From NCBI GenBank assembly GCA_023935145.1, contig CM043698.1, positions 68,561,501 to 68,625,500 of the forward strand: DNA of 64,000 nucleotides, read 5' to 3'. The notes below the pieces were generated by a model. The model was not told where the DNA came from, searched no databases, and saw nothing but the letters and a program-made list of their open reading frames with translations. Positions 26,201-37,900 of this stretch are shown here, piece after piece (the first letter of the stretch is position 1; each line of letters starts with the position of its first letter). The translations under genes and the position numbers were made by a program. The stretch comes from Bretschneidera sinensis (Eukaryota; Streptophyta; Magnoliopsida; Brassicales; Akaniaceae).

Positions 26201-27732
26201 ATTCTTATGATGCATGCAAAGTTGGAAGCACATACCTCCTTCAAGTTTGATCTAAGAGCATAACCATGTAAATACCAAGGCTTATGTTTGAAGCTCAAAA
26301 ACACTCATCATTCTTATTTTTAGATTGTCATGAAAGAACAAGAATGTGCTACTGGCTTTCCAAGAACCACCTTCTGTATTATGAATCTCAGTACATATGG
26401 CCAAAATTTCATTAAACAAATCGGTAGTCCACATCATTAGCTAAAACAAGGAATGGGAACCTGCCAGGTCCTAATTTATATGATGAAAGAAGAAAAAAAC
26501 AGACTCGTGAATCAATCACCTCTACCAATGACCCCGTGTCCTCAAGAATCCTGAGGACTCAATTCTTCGAAAAAAACGACTGTTTAACGATCCATTTCAG
26601 AATCTCTCATGCTGCAATCAACACCAATCCCACTTCATCTTCAGAAACACACACCTAATGAAATGTCCTATCCAATAATACATTATAGTACTTCTTTCTA
26701 GGGCTGTCAACCAACCTCTAATAAGGACCTTTTTAATGTCTTAATCACCATTATTTTTAAGTGATGACAACAATATACTGGTTTCTTGATTAAAAAAAAA
26801 AGTACACTGAAAACATACTAATATTAAAATTAGGTGCATACTACAGTAACTCACTTAAAAGTAAGGCACCGTGCCTCACTCCTACATTTTTTGGTAAAAG
26901 GATACATTTGATTGTAAAAGGACTTACTTTAGTGGTAGTTTCTTTTTTACCACCGAATATGAATTTATTTTACTACCAAATATATTTTTTATTAACATAA
27001 AATGTATCTAGTGAGGCATGGGGCCTCACTTTGTGAGTCACCGTAGAAACCACCAATTTAAATTTTGCATCAAAATCCAATACTTAAATTTATCTATCCG
27101 GTATTTTGGACCTACTAAATAACTCTGAAACAAAGCCTAAATTAGCTAAAATCAGTCACCTATATCTTTACATCCAATTATAGAAGAATAAAAAGTTTTT
27201 GGCAGTGGTATCAGGATACTGTTTTGCAGACAATTTGCAAGACCTTCTCTTGGTTTAGAAAGCCAAAATAAACCCTGTTTTTACTCCCAGGAAGCAAGAA
27301 TTATGGTAAATTTGCTTTCAGAATCAAGGGAAACACTTCCAAAATGGCAAGCACACAATGCATCATCAGCTAAGATCAAACATATGCATCTTCACAAGAA
27401 TAGCAATAACAGGAGTCCAATTAAAACCTTTCAATGCTTTTGCAAATGTAACACAGTAATTAATTAAACAACTTAAAAAGTAAATTCCTTGCTTTGCAAA
27501 GCTAAAATCCAATCAAATGTTTGTTTTTGCTTTCAAAAAAACAGGAAGAGGACTTTCAAAAATGCCCAAAAAAAATCTGAACATCATGCGTAAATTACCT
27601 GTCGTTTTGTATAGCTGAGATAACAGGATTATCCAATACTGGAAGAAGCTTTGATATGATTGCAGCGAACGTAAATCCAAGGAAGGTAACGGTGCCAGTT
27701 ATCACAAAGAACCAGCCCCAAAATGTTGTCAT
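20264..27732 (-). CDS. PIGY: PIG-Y-like subunit of GPI N-acetylglucosaminyltransferase, two coding exons
   Basis: Coding exons 27732-27599 and 20357-20264 on the minus strand, separated by a 7241-base intron with donor ACAG|gtaat and acceptor ctgttatagcaggt-type end (…acag|G). The joined frame gives 75 residues. It begins MTTFWGWFFVITG, has a first membrane segment at about 4-28, a short loop with ISAIQNDRYYC (codon R split by the intron), a second membrane segment at about 46-64, and ends HWLSMKLFKHA. Size (human PIG-Y is 71 residues), two membrane segments and the conserved tail fit plant PIG-Y proteins. PIG-Y belongs to the ER complex that transfers GlcNAc to phosphatidylinositol, the first GPI-anchor step. 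An in-frame upstream ATG at 27762 with a better context (AAAATGG) could add 10 residues. Two leader exons are predicted at 28878-28927 and upstream. Confidence 0.85.
20358..21218 (-). other. PIG-Y intron, 3' part, with LINE-tail relics
   Basis: At about 20508-20590 and 21130-21190 the minus strand reads typical plant LINE 3' ends: a catgggtggcaccc or gaggtgacgcctcc type block followed by ttttactta and a short A or T run. They are truncated, with no coding sequence. The remainder is unremarkable intron DNA. Confidence 0.4.
22017..23064 (+). pseudogene. Decayed internal open frame of the non-autonomous LTR element
   Basis: Begins near 22017 with MSYHTLTCIRNLQAQ and runs, with at least one stop, a frame change near 22240 and further stops after 22613, to an end resembling NIFQLKDEFFLSSGE just before the 3' LTR. 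The middle is rich in Tyr, Asp and Gly (KNYYHSPKDAYHGFVGYDRA), then Lys and Glu. I do not recognise a domain. The end peptide is like those at the end of the internal region in several plant non-autonomous LTR elements. Confidence 0.45.
22640..22765 (+). repeat. 30-bp in-frame tandem repeat, about four copies
   Basis: Units of the form gagccagttccttgtgctat + tgactttgtt repeat at 30-base intervals, starting near 22640, 22671, 22701 and 22731 with a partial fifth. They would encode EPVPCAIDFV per unit. The length is a multiple of three, so the reading frame was kept when the array grew, though one unit now carries a stop. Confidence 0.8.
23560..24720 (-). pseudogene. LINE relic (reverse-transcriptase end and C-terminal region), antisense in the PIG-Y intron
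   Basis: Read on the minus strand, broken frames give LINE-type pieces in the correct order: SGLRVKFGKEQVDSP and SPIVEKFEKRL (about 24640-24480, end of the reverse-transcriptase region), then LWRKVIAKFGF (about 24265), GVGIF and KEHFQSIFSLARDK (about 24090-24030), and RMYWKLKRDRRSFDVKFFDK-like text in the tail (about 23870-23800). Several stops and frameshifts make it inactive. Its own orientation is the same as PIG-Y. Confidence 0.75.
24721..26840 (-). other. PIG-Y intron, middle part, nothing firm recognised
   Basis: AT-rich intron sequence. The 82-codon plus frame at 25278-25526 has no known domain. No tRNA or other RNA gene was seen. Confidence 0.3.
26841..27046. mobile_element. MITE with about 37-bp terminal inverted repeats
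   Basis: Left end ctacagtaactcac... then gtaaggcaccgtgcctcact. The right end, reverse-complemented, reads ctacggtgactcac... then gtgaggccccatgcctcact. About 30 of 37 positions agree. The 206-bp element has an AT-rich middle and no coding frame. No clear target-site duplication (flanks cata and aaac). It sits in the PIG-Y intron about 550 bases from the first coding exon. Confidence 0.75.
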
Positions 27733-27773
27733 TTTGGAACAATTGAATTGAGAAGAGACCATTTTTGCGTTTT

Positions 27774-27782
27774 TCACTGCAT
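27774..27782 (-). promoter_or_regulatory. Minimal upstream ORF (ATG CAG TGA) in the PIG-Y leader
   Basis: In the exon that begins at about 27790 (acceptor tggtacag|aagtgc), the first ATG on the minus strand opens a two-codon frame, ATG CAG TGA. It lies 11 bases before the ATG at 27762 and 41 before the ATG at 27732. By the scanning model, ribosomes could begin here and must reinitiate or leak past. Regulation is inferred only. Confidence 0.45.
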
Positions 27783-28877
27783 CTGCACTTCTGTACCAAA
27801 CAAAGCATATAAGCAAGCTTGAGACAATATACAACAGATGGTTGCCTAATCCACTGATATATGTTTTAACAAAAAGATATGAGGTAATTAAGATTTGAAA
27901 GGTAGTTTACGAAATGATCCAATTTTAAAACAATTAAGCAGATAAAATTTTAGCCAGTACACACAGTTTACAAATGGTGGCCCCTGCAATGGAGAAATGG
28001 ATCATTTCAATTCATTCACCAATTGAAAGGTCCATGGCACCAGTTGAAGCAATTTCAAGTCTCAACAGAAAATTTCCTAGTCCCAATCGAAATCTTTGTT
28101 GTTTCTTCCTCCAAGGCCTATTAGATCCTTATGAATAATAGAACCCATTAAAGGGAGCAATTATAATTTATATCCAAGAAAAAAGAATTGACTACATACA
28201 TTGATGATACATGCTTCGAATTATAGATACTATAATCTTATTTTCTTCCTTTTTCTTGGAGACCAGATAATAGCATATCCCACCATCCAAAGTGAAGTTC
28301 TTTTCAAAACAATCAAAATATTGACACACAGTTCTCATCTAATGCTTTAAAGATTGCAGAAAAAGTTAAATGTATATAATTCGATTTATTATTTAGTTAA
28401 GTTCTTAGCATATATTAAGACCTTGAATTTAACTATAACGAGGTTTATAATCTCAAACCTTCATCTAAAGGCTTCCAAGAAGTGCAACCAATTTGTTATG
28501 ACAGGATCCAAAACATATTATGATCAAAGTTTCAAGGCACTGTTAGGTGATTTAGATCAGCTTTTCTTAAAAGGTAAACAAAGACCAGACTCATATAGGA
28601 ATATGAAATCCACGGTGTACAAATCTGATATCTAGTTTCAGTAAATAGGTCCAATTTTCTCTTAGCTTAGCAAATATAAGCTGAGCTTATAATTTTACCG
28701 TCCTAACCTCAGTGTAATTAAATGAAAGTAGGCAACCCAATGTCCACAAATTGAATATAAAGAGACTTCAAATATGAAAGCTTCAATTATCAAACGCTTT
28801 AAAAAATAAAAGCAACAAAAAAATCAAAATCAACAAATACATATTTTGAAAGAGTAAAAAATCTCCCTAAATTTTAC

Positions 28878-29180
28878 CTGTAGCCTCTGCAACTGCGCCT
28901 TATGCTCTTCTGTGGGCAGTGGGGTTCCTATATGGCCCGAACAGGTGACGTTGAATCATGAAAAATTTGGGGAAAAAAGAAAAAATTGAGGTTAGCGACA
29001 AAGAGTGACGACAGGAAAATAATCACGAAAGATTTGTAGAAAAACAGCCAAAATTGGGTACATTTCCATATGTGTTCATCGTGTAAATCCGAAGAAACTA
29101 ACCAAAAAAAAGTAGGGGATCGAGAGCTCACGGGGACGAGAATGCTTTCGCTGAGGTCGACAATGTTTGTGTATAGAAGA
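28878..29180 (-). other. Predicted leader exons of PIG-Y
   Basis: Minus-strand exon 28927-28878 (acceptor ccatatag|gaacc, donor ctacag|gtaaaa) and an upstream exon ending at 29132 (donor gtcccc|gtgagc) are followed by good introns. Joined to the first coding exon they leave no upstream in-frame ATG before 27762. Both are inferred from splice sites. Confidence 0.4.
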
Positions 29181-30785
29181 AAGTTAATATAGGAATTTCA
29201 GTGGGATATTACTAAAAAGAGTAGGGGTATCGTCGGGTTTCTATATTGCTAATTATTAAACTTGGGGGTGCTTTCCGCTGAAGCACAAGTCCGGAAGCTG
29301 ATGATTTTTGATCTTCATTGGTCGTCATTGAAGTTCCATTAGTAATTATAAAAAAAATTATTAGTAATAATATTTTTTATTTTATATTTATATTAATGTT
29401 ATTAATAAAAAAAAATTTAAATTATCATTAAAATTTCGAATATATTTAAAACCAAATGTTTAGATTTAATCTAACTAAATATTTTTACAAAAAATTTGGG
29501 TCCTTGTGCGACTGTGATTTTTCTAAATAACTTTATATTGAACGCTACCTTACTTAACATTATGTCTTTTCTTATTTGATTTTACTGTTTACTTGTGGTG
29601 ATATTTAATGTTAGATTTAATTTAATTTAAATTTAATTTTTCAAATTTTTTTGAGCTAATTAAATCAAATTCAAACATCACTATATGCTTTGTTTGGTGC
29701 AAAAGTGCAAATGCAATGAAAAATCCAAAAATGGTTTCTTCTCAATTCAATTATTTCAAAATAAAAACATTTTAAAGATGATTCTACATTATAACTGTAG
29801 TGAAATAAACTTAACAGTGACCTATTCTTGCTTTGAAATTTAATCTCTCGTTGTTTCTTATCTTTTTTATAAACAAATTCTTTAAAATTTTCGAACATAA
29901 TTATGCATCGTAGATCTAACTACATGTAAAATAATCCCAACTTAAAAGTGAAAAATACCCGAAGTAACAATCCAACCCAATTCATCGTTGGGCCGTCAAG
30001 CCTTTGACCATTGCTAACAAGTAGATGAAGATTAATTTGAATTCAAAAATTAATTAGGTTATGTTTGATGTTGAATATAATTTTTTTTAATGAAAAAAAT
30101 TAAATTAAATCCTACTCGAAATGTATGCCTTTATCCACGTCTAAGCGGTTCTAATTAATTTAGCAATGCATCGAGACTTTGAACGTTGACTCAATCCTGC
30201 TTTAACTTTCTCACGAAAGCCATGGGTGAGGGGTCCCATGCATTGAACGCAAACTCTTTTAACGTTTGGTTTTCATTACACTGCTCAACTAAAAAGCTTT
30301 TACTTCCAATTTTTCAATCGCTCGTACTTAATCCAAATTGCTTAGACGTGTGATAAGATTATATTGAAGAATGATGTTAAAAGTTTGGCTCTTTATATTA
30401 GGTTTTATGTAAGAATTCAAAGTTTTTAAAAAGAAATATTAAGATTGAAATTTATTAGTCAATAAAAATATGCATACATCAAATACATGATTCAATTCAA
30501 ACTTTTTAAATGGTTTAAACATAATACAAAAATTAGTATTTAAATTGAATATTAAAGCATATTACTCTTACTTTTTAAAATTTATTAATATGATTAGGAA
30601 TTTAAAATCAAGTTAACGATAATTTACTATTTAAATGCTAAAATATGAATTCACTCTAAGTTTCAACTTATTGGGTGTCCAAAATACCACACGTTTACAT
30701 GGTAATAGATTTAAGTTGACTCTGCATCAAAAGTGCTAATTCAAATTAATTTTGGGATCATAAGATCATACATAAGACAACTTTG

Positions 30786-30878
30786 TTTGCGTTGGTATTA
30801 AAGTCAAATTAAAGCAAGTTAGACTTTAAACTAATTTAAACTAACTTGTTTTAAATTCGACTTTAATAATAAACCAAA
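30786..30878. repeat. Foldback repeat
   Basis: Left arm gcgttggtattaaagtcaaa and right arm, reverse-complemented, ttggtttattattaaagtcg continue into matching aattaaagcaagttag and aatttaaaacaagttag. The arms of about 35-40 bases are separated by a short spacer. Probably a small MITE. Confidence 0.55.
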
Positions 30879-30889
30879 ATCATAATGAT

Positions 30890-31005
30890 AACGTTCGAGA
30901 ACTGATTAAAATATGTTTAAAACAATAAATTTAAATTAGTTTAAGACAAAATTGTTTAAATTTATTGATTTAAACATTCTTAAATCAATTTCCAAACATG
31001 ACCAA
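30890..31005. repeat. Second foldback repeat
   Basis: Left arm gaactgattaaaatatgttt + aaaacaataaatttaaa. The right arm, reverse-complemented, reads ggaaattgatttaagaatgt + ttaaatcaataaatttaaa. A similar half-unit (tttaaatttactgatttaag) appears in a SUD1 intron at about 36985-37035, which suggests a dispersed small element. Confidence 0.5.
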
Positions 31006-31889
31006 AATACATATCGCGCATTAAGTATTATGTTGTTCGGACATTTGTTTAAATGCAATTTAAATAATCAAAATTTAAATTTTTTAGAACATTTAAATTG
31101 CATTTAAACAACTCTCAACAAAACTATATAGTAATATACTTCCTGTTACACTATCACTATAGAATATAGAAGATCACATTTGCTATGAATTTAGATGATA
31201 CCCCTAACATTTTTTGTTCCAGTAGCTCGAGTATTCAAGGTTTTTTTTTTGGGGTCAAAATCAGTAATTGATATCTACCTCATTAATTATAGCTTATTTT
31301 GCATTGACATTGATTTCTTGTCAATTGCAATGTTAATATTGGATAGAAAATAATTGATTTGAATATTTTTAAATTTTATATATTAAATTAAAATAATTAA
31401 AAAATACATAAAGTAAAATAACTGCACCAATAAATTTATAATTCAACTCTTTTTAATTATCCTAAATATTAAGATAATCACATGATTTTATTTTACTATG
31501 AAAAATTCTTTAAAAGTGATTTGAAAACTGAAAACCGAATAAACTTAGGTTTTTCTTGTATACAAGCCTTAAATATAAAGATGGGAGCCGGAGAGGTCGT
31601 ATTCAACGTGACTGGATCTGGGTCTGGGCCTGACCCTGGCCTATAAGATTTATTCAACGAATCACCCGCCTCCACGTCACACACACCAACCCAACACGGC
31701 CGCGCTAGTAAGCGACAAAACCGTAACAAAACCCGCACACGAGGGGCATTCTCGGAACATAAAATCCACAGGCACCGCAATAACATCCATCTCCATAACT
31801 CTCCTCGTTCCCGAGGATCACCAACTCAAGCACCCTTCCTCAAAAGTCACCCCAACTCGCGCTCCCCAAACTCACTGAGCCGACTCACC

Positions 31890-31920
31890 CCACCTCCACC
31901 TCCACCTCCACCTCCTCTGC
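31890..31920 (+). repeat. CCACCT microsatellite in the SUD1 leader
   Basis: Four to five copies of ccacct lie 30-60 bases upstream of the SUD1 start codon, inside the likely 5'UTR. The leader from 31800 to the start has no upstream ATG. Confidence 0.7.
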
Positions 31921-31949
31921 CATCAAGAAAACCCTAATCCCTCCAATCA

Positions 31950-34900
31950 ATGGAGATCTCGGCTGAGCTGCCGTCTCCATTTGGCGGCGACACCACAGCC
32001 TCCGCTGCTGCTACGTCATCGCTTGTAGCCGCCTCCTCCTCGTCATCATCTTCTATAGAGAAGGAAGGGAATATATCGGCAGCTGCTGCGAGGTTCGAGG
32101 AGGAAGAGGAGGAGGAGGACGTGTGCAGGATCTGCAGGAACCCGGGGGATCCGGAGAATCAGCTCCAGTATCCTTGTGCCTGCAGCGGCAGCATCAAGTT
32201 CGTCCACCAGGACTGCCTCCTTCAGTGGCTCACCCACAGCAACGCTCGTCAATGCGAGGTTTCCCTTCTCTCTCTCTGTGTATGAATATGTGTATTTATA
32301 GGTGGATAGGGCTTTGGGGAAATTTTGGGTGGAGCTTTTGTGGAATTTTAGGGGATTGATGTTAGGTTAATGGTGGGAGATAGGTGAGATTAAGGTCTGA
32401 TAACGGTTTTAGGGAACGGTTCTTATTTATTTATTTATTAGATTTTGCGCTAATAGTGGTTGTTTGGATGGATTGCATGTGACTCGTGTGAATTGTTTTC
32501 TTCATGAAATAGATATGATGATCGGTGTGAGTTCCTCTCTTGATGGTTTTTAGGGAGATTTTGTTGGTTTGAGAGGAGATTAGGGTAGCAGGGAATTGGG
32601 AGCTTATTTTCGATTATTTTGTCCATTTGTTTTGGGGGGATTTGTGAAAATTGAGAAAAACGAAGGTAAGTGCCTAATAGAGAGACATTTAAGGCCATGT
32701 TCCTGTTCTTTCTAATGTTGTTTTCATGGTAAAGAAGACATCCTAGATTAGGTTTGTAAATGTGTTTCATCCGAAGTAGAGATTTAATCTTACTCACAAA
32801 CAGTTGCGATCATGTAAATCATTCTACTGATGAAATTTTTGGCTTATTGATAGAAACAACATTTTTATACAGTTTATAAATGCTAAAAAACTTTGCTGTG
32901 TTTGTTTGACCGCCAGCAAGGAAAGGTAAATGCTGTAAGACAAAAATTTTAAGTGGATTTGATAGGCACAGGAGAAACAGTGGTCCAGGCGACATGTTTT
33001 GTAACATTTGATATGAATTTCTTCTCATGTTCTTGGAATGACTGTCATTATTTATTATGACTACTTCTTTTAGTTGGTTAGAGAACTGAAGTTTTATGAC
33101 CGAAAATCAAAGGGTTTGGGATGAATGGTTTTGAAAAAGAAGCTAAGGTTAGATGCTATCGGATGTACCTCATTAGTTATTATTTTGGGTTGCATTTTAC
33201 CTTCCTGGCAATTGATTTCTGCTAACTTTTTCCGTTTCTTTTCAATCTTCTTTGGATTGTTTAAAGGATTTACTTCATATGCTTTGCAGGTTTGCAAACA
33301 TGCATTTTCCTTCTCTCCTGTTTATGCTGAGAATGCTCCAGCAAGGCTTCCTTTCCAAGAATTTATAGTTGGGATGGGAATGAAAACTTGCCATGTTCTG
33401 CAATTCCTTTTGCGACTTAGTTTTGTTCTTTCTGTTTGGCTCCTCATCATACCCTTCATTACATTTTGGATATGGCGGTTGGCTTTCGTGAGGAGTTTTG
33501 GTGAAGCCCAGAGATTATTCTTAAGCCATATCTCCACTACAGTCATTCTTACTGATTGTTTGCATGGGTTCCTACTCTCTGCTAGCATCGTATTTATTTT
33601 TCTTGGAGCTACTTCTTTGAGGGATTACTTCAGGCATTTACGAGAGCTTGGAGGACAGGATGCTGAGAGAGAAGATGAAGGGGACAGAAATGGTGCCCGT
33701 GCTGCAAGAAGACCTCCTGGACAAGCAAATAGGAATTTTGCTGGTGATGGAAATGCTGAAGATGCTGGTGGAGTACAAGGAGCCGGTGGAGCCGGTCAAA
33801 TAATTAGAAGGAATGCAGAAAATGTTGCAGCACGATGGGAGATGCAGGCAGCTCGCCTTGAGGCACATGTTGAACAGATGTTTGATGGTTTGGATGATGC
33901 TGATGGTGCAGAGGATGTACCATTTGATGAGCTTGTTGGCATGCAGGGTCCTGTTTTTCACTTGGTTGAAAATGCCTTTACAGTAAGTTTATCGTTTCTC
34001 TTCTGATTGCTATGTTCATTGTTTCTCTTCATGGCTGCAATACTTATTTCTAATACTTATAATATCTGGTATAACATGTTTTCTTCAGATGGATTGTCTT
34101 AGTGGTATATATTTGTTCTTATTGTCCTACCTCCCCTTCCCCCCTCTCCCCCCCCCCCCCCAAATTTTGTGTGCTTTGCATGGGAAACTTTTGAATACAT
34201 CATAATTGAAATGCCAATTCTTTTACTGTCAAAATGTTCATGCAAGTCAGTCGACCAGAGTACCATCAAAACCAGTCTGCTTGAGCTAATACAGGCTTGA
34301 TATGCTAATTCTATTACTGTTTAAATGTTCATGCAAGTTAGTTGACCAGACTCCAGAGTGCCATCAAAACCACCTTGCTTGTGTTAATACAGGCTTGACA
34401 TGGTGATATTTGGTTTAGAATGCATAAGTCTTCTATTAATTTCATGCATGACTTCTGTGTCCTGGGAAGTTTGGGATTATTACCATGCATGATTAATAGG
34501 ATGTGACCTCTTTAGCATATTAATGCATGCATGCATGCAGTGTAATATCCATCATGTGTGATCAGGATATAATGGTAATGGTTTGTAATATACTCTTGGG
34601 TATGGTATATTATGTGTGAGTGTTCAAGTTACATGCTAGTTAATATCTGCTCAGTGTTTGATTGCCAGTATGAAGCTATTTTTGCTACTAGCTCGCAATG
34701 TTACTCTATAATCATTGCTGCCAGTTATCTGGATAAAATTGGATTACATCTTTATCACATTAGAGTTTATGGATGCCGGTTACCTTGTTTACTCACCTCC
34801 ATTTCTACTTTTAGTGAATGGGATATACAAATTATTTCTTCCCAACTCTATCTTGCAAAATAAAATCCAAATTTGAGCTTTATTCCCCCTTTATTTATGG

Positions 34901-37900
34901 GACATCTTCATGACGCGATTAGTGGTTTTATTCTTTTGCAGGTGCTGGCAAGCAATATGATATTCCTTGGTGTTGTAATCTTTGTGCCGTTTACAATGGG
35001 TCGAATTATACTGTACTATGTATCATGGCTTTTCTCTTCTGCTAGTGGTCCTGTGCTGTCAGCAGTTGGGCCACTAACAGACACAGCCCTCTCATTAGCA
35101 AATATAACGCTGAAGAATGCATTAAGTGCTGTTACAAATTTGACATCTGAAGGCCAAGATGACGGTCTGCTCAGCCAGGTTGCCCAAATATTGAAAGTAA
35201 ACTCTAGTGGATTAAATGAAATTTCAAACAACATAACTGCACCGCATTCAGCGGATATCTTGAAAGGGGCTACTGTTGGAACATCACAGCTGTCTGATGT
35301 TACAACTCTGGCTATTGGATACATGTTTATATTCTCTTTGGTGTTCTTCTACCTTGGCATTGTTGCTTTGATACGGTACACAAAGGGTGAGCCTTTGACT
35401 ATGGGAAGATTTTATGGTATTGCTTCTATAGCAGAAACAATTCCGTCTCTGTTTAGGCAGTTCTTGGCAGCAATGAGGCATTTGATGACCATGATTAAGG
35501 TCGCCTTCCTTTTGGTCATTGAGCTTGGGGTGTTCCCTTTGATGTGTGGTTGGTGGCTAGATGTTTGTACAATTAGGATGTTTGGGAAGACAATGTCTCA
35601 TAGAGTCCAATTTTTATCTGTTTCTCCTTTGGCGAGCTCACTAGTTCATTGGGTTGTGGGAATAGTTTACATGCTACAAATAAGCATCTTTGTCAGCCTT
35701 CTTCGAGGGGTATTGTTCTTTCCCGTCTTATTTTATCGTCATATTTGATTTTGAACCTAGTTGTCCTGTTTTATTACTCATCTGTAACCTTTTTCTTCAC
35801 TTTCTGTGTGCAGGTTCTGCGTAATGGAGTATTGTATTTTCTTCGAGATCCGGCTGATCCTAACTACAACCCTTTTCGTGATCTAATTGATGATCCTGTG
35901 CACAAGCATGCTCGTCGGGTTCTGTTATCTGTTGCAGTTTATGGGAGCTTGATTGTGATGCTGGTATTTTTACCGGTCAAACTTGCTATGCGGATGGTGC
36001 CCTCCATTTTTCCGCTTGATATATCGTAAGATACCACTTTCTGTTCAGTGGCATCTACTATTTTTCAGTGTTTAAAGTTTTCTTGTTGATATATTTCCTT
36101 TGTTTGCTAACAGTAGATGCACCATGCTCTATTGCAGGGTATCTGACCCATTTACTGAAATTCCAGCCGACATGCTTCTCTTTCAAATATGCATTCCATT
36201 TGCCATTGAGCATTTTAAACTTCGAACAACAATTAAGTCTCTTCTCCGCTATTGGTTTATAGCAGTTGGCTGGGCACTTTCTTTGACCGACTATTTACTT
36301 CCCAGACCTGAAGATAATGATGGCCAGGATAATGCAAATGGAGAGGCAGGGAGGCAGGATAGGCTACAGGTATTACAATTAGCTGGACAGGATCGGGCCA
36401 TGGTTGCACTTGCAGCTGCCAATGATCCAAACAGAGGCCTCCCTGCAACAGGGAACCCTAGTGTTGCAGAGGAATATGATGGTGATGAACAGTCTGACTC
36501 AGAGTAAGTAGGAAGCATTAAGGTGTTGTTTGGGATTGACTTTAAGTGCAACTTAAAGCAAAAAATTAAAGTTTTATTTTAGATTTTGTGAGAGAAGGAT
36601 GAGTAAAACTTTTAAGTTTTTTTGCTTTAAGTGGCCAACCCAAACAACACCTAAATCTATAATATTTTGAGTGGTTCTGGTCACGTCGTTATGTGATAAG
36701 ATTTTATAGAGGTTCCCTTGGCTCAAGGTTTGATTTGTTTAATGGAACTTTTTGTGTGTGGATTCCTCACTGAGATTGGATCCGTCTTTTCTTTAAAAAA
36801 TTTGCGTTTTGAATGCAGTGCATATTTTTGGGCATAACTCGTTACAAAACATTGACATGTTCTTGGACAAGATTTTGAAGGGAAACTTACATTTATTTAG
36901 CATCCCTTACATTACTTATCAAAAAAAAAGTCCATCCCTTAAATTACTTATCAAGAAAAAGTCCATCTCTTACATTACAAAAAATGTTTAAATTTACTGA
37001 TTTAAGCATGCTTTAATCAGTTCCTAAACATCACCTTCATTAGAAAAATATGAAGTTTGAGTTTTTCCACTTAGAAGCATCTGATTGATTTCATGTCGAA
37101 GCATCTGATTGAACCAGATTCATTATCTGAATACTTTCCTCATTCATCATTGGTTTGTCTCATTCTGATTTATAGTACCTTTCTTGTATTTTATTAAACA
37201 GCTATATTTGTCATGCCTGTGGTCTACTTAGTGTGCTGACAAGGTGTTTATGCATTAAAGAGCCTCTTTTTCTTCTTTTTTCCCCTATTGATGGATCTCT
37301 TTTGACTTTTTTGGTTGTAAAATATTTGTCCCCCCCCCCCCCCCCCCCAAAAAAAAAAAAAAATTTACTCTCAGGACTATGAAAGAAGAATCAAACTTGT
37401 AATGGTGCTCTTTTTATCATGCTTGATTCCATGGGATACCATCTAATGTCTGTTTATGTCTTTTAGCAGGTACGGGTTTGTACTTCGCATTGTCCTTTTG
37501 CTGGTGGTTGCCTGGATGACTATGCTTATCTTCAATTCTGCCTTGATAGTTGTACCAATTTCACTTGGACGTGCACTTTTCAATGCCATTCCTCTTCTCC
37601 CAATAACTCATGGCATCAAGTGCAATGGTAACATGACTTACTGAATTTCTCTTTTAGTTAATATTTTTCACATTTTGAGGATGTGAATGCTAACATATTC
37701 TTGTTCAATTTCTTCTTAGATCTTTATGCTTTCATCATCGGGACCTATGTCATTTGGACTTCCATAGCTGGCGCCAGATATTCTATTGAGCACATTAGAA
37801 CAAAGAGGGCTGCTGTTTTGTTTGGCCAAATTCGGAAATGGTGTGGCATTTTCATCAAGAGCTCTGCACTGTTGTCAATATGGGTAAGGGTCATTCTTGT

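Larger units (their letters stand above)
29181..31795. other. Divergent intergenic region between PIG-Y and SUD1
   Basis: AT-rich, with no gene. Contains two foldback segments (30786-30878 and 30890-31005). Frames at 29671-29898 and 31496-31786 (minus) have no recognisable product. The part from about 31580 is GC-richer and should hold the SUD1 promoter. Confidence 0.4.

Noticed and set aside
28354..28635. 93-codon plus frame opposite the PIG-Y leader
   Set aside because: Lies in a predicted PIG-Y leader intron, has no domain and shows no splice or promoter support.
28878..28927. Apparent coding frame GTPLPTEEHKAQLQRLQ in a PIG-Y leader exon
   Set aside because: It has no upstream ATG and, when spliced to the next exon, the frame does not lead into PIG-Y; the other frame is open but also lacks ATG. 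Treated as 5'UTR.
31496..31786. 96-codon minus frame upstream of SUD1
   Set aside because: Lies in the GC-rich SUD1 promoter region; no domain, no splice partner.
32046..32252. Minus-strand frame across SUD1 exon 1
   Set aside because: Shadow of the RING-CH exon in another frame.
34531..34545. atgcatgcatgcatgc run in SUD1 intron 2
   Set aside because: Short palindromic microsatellite with no wider structure.
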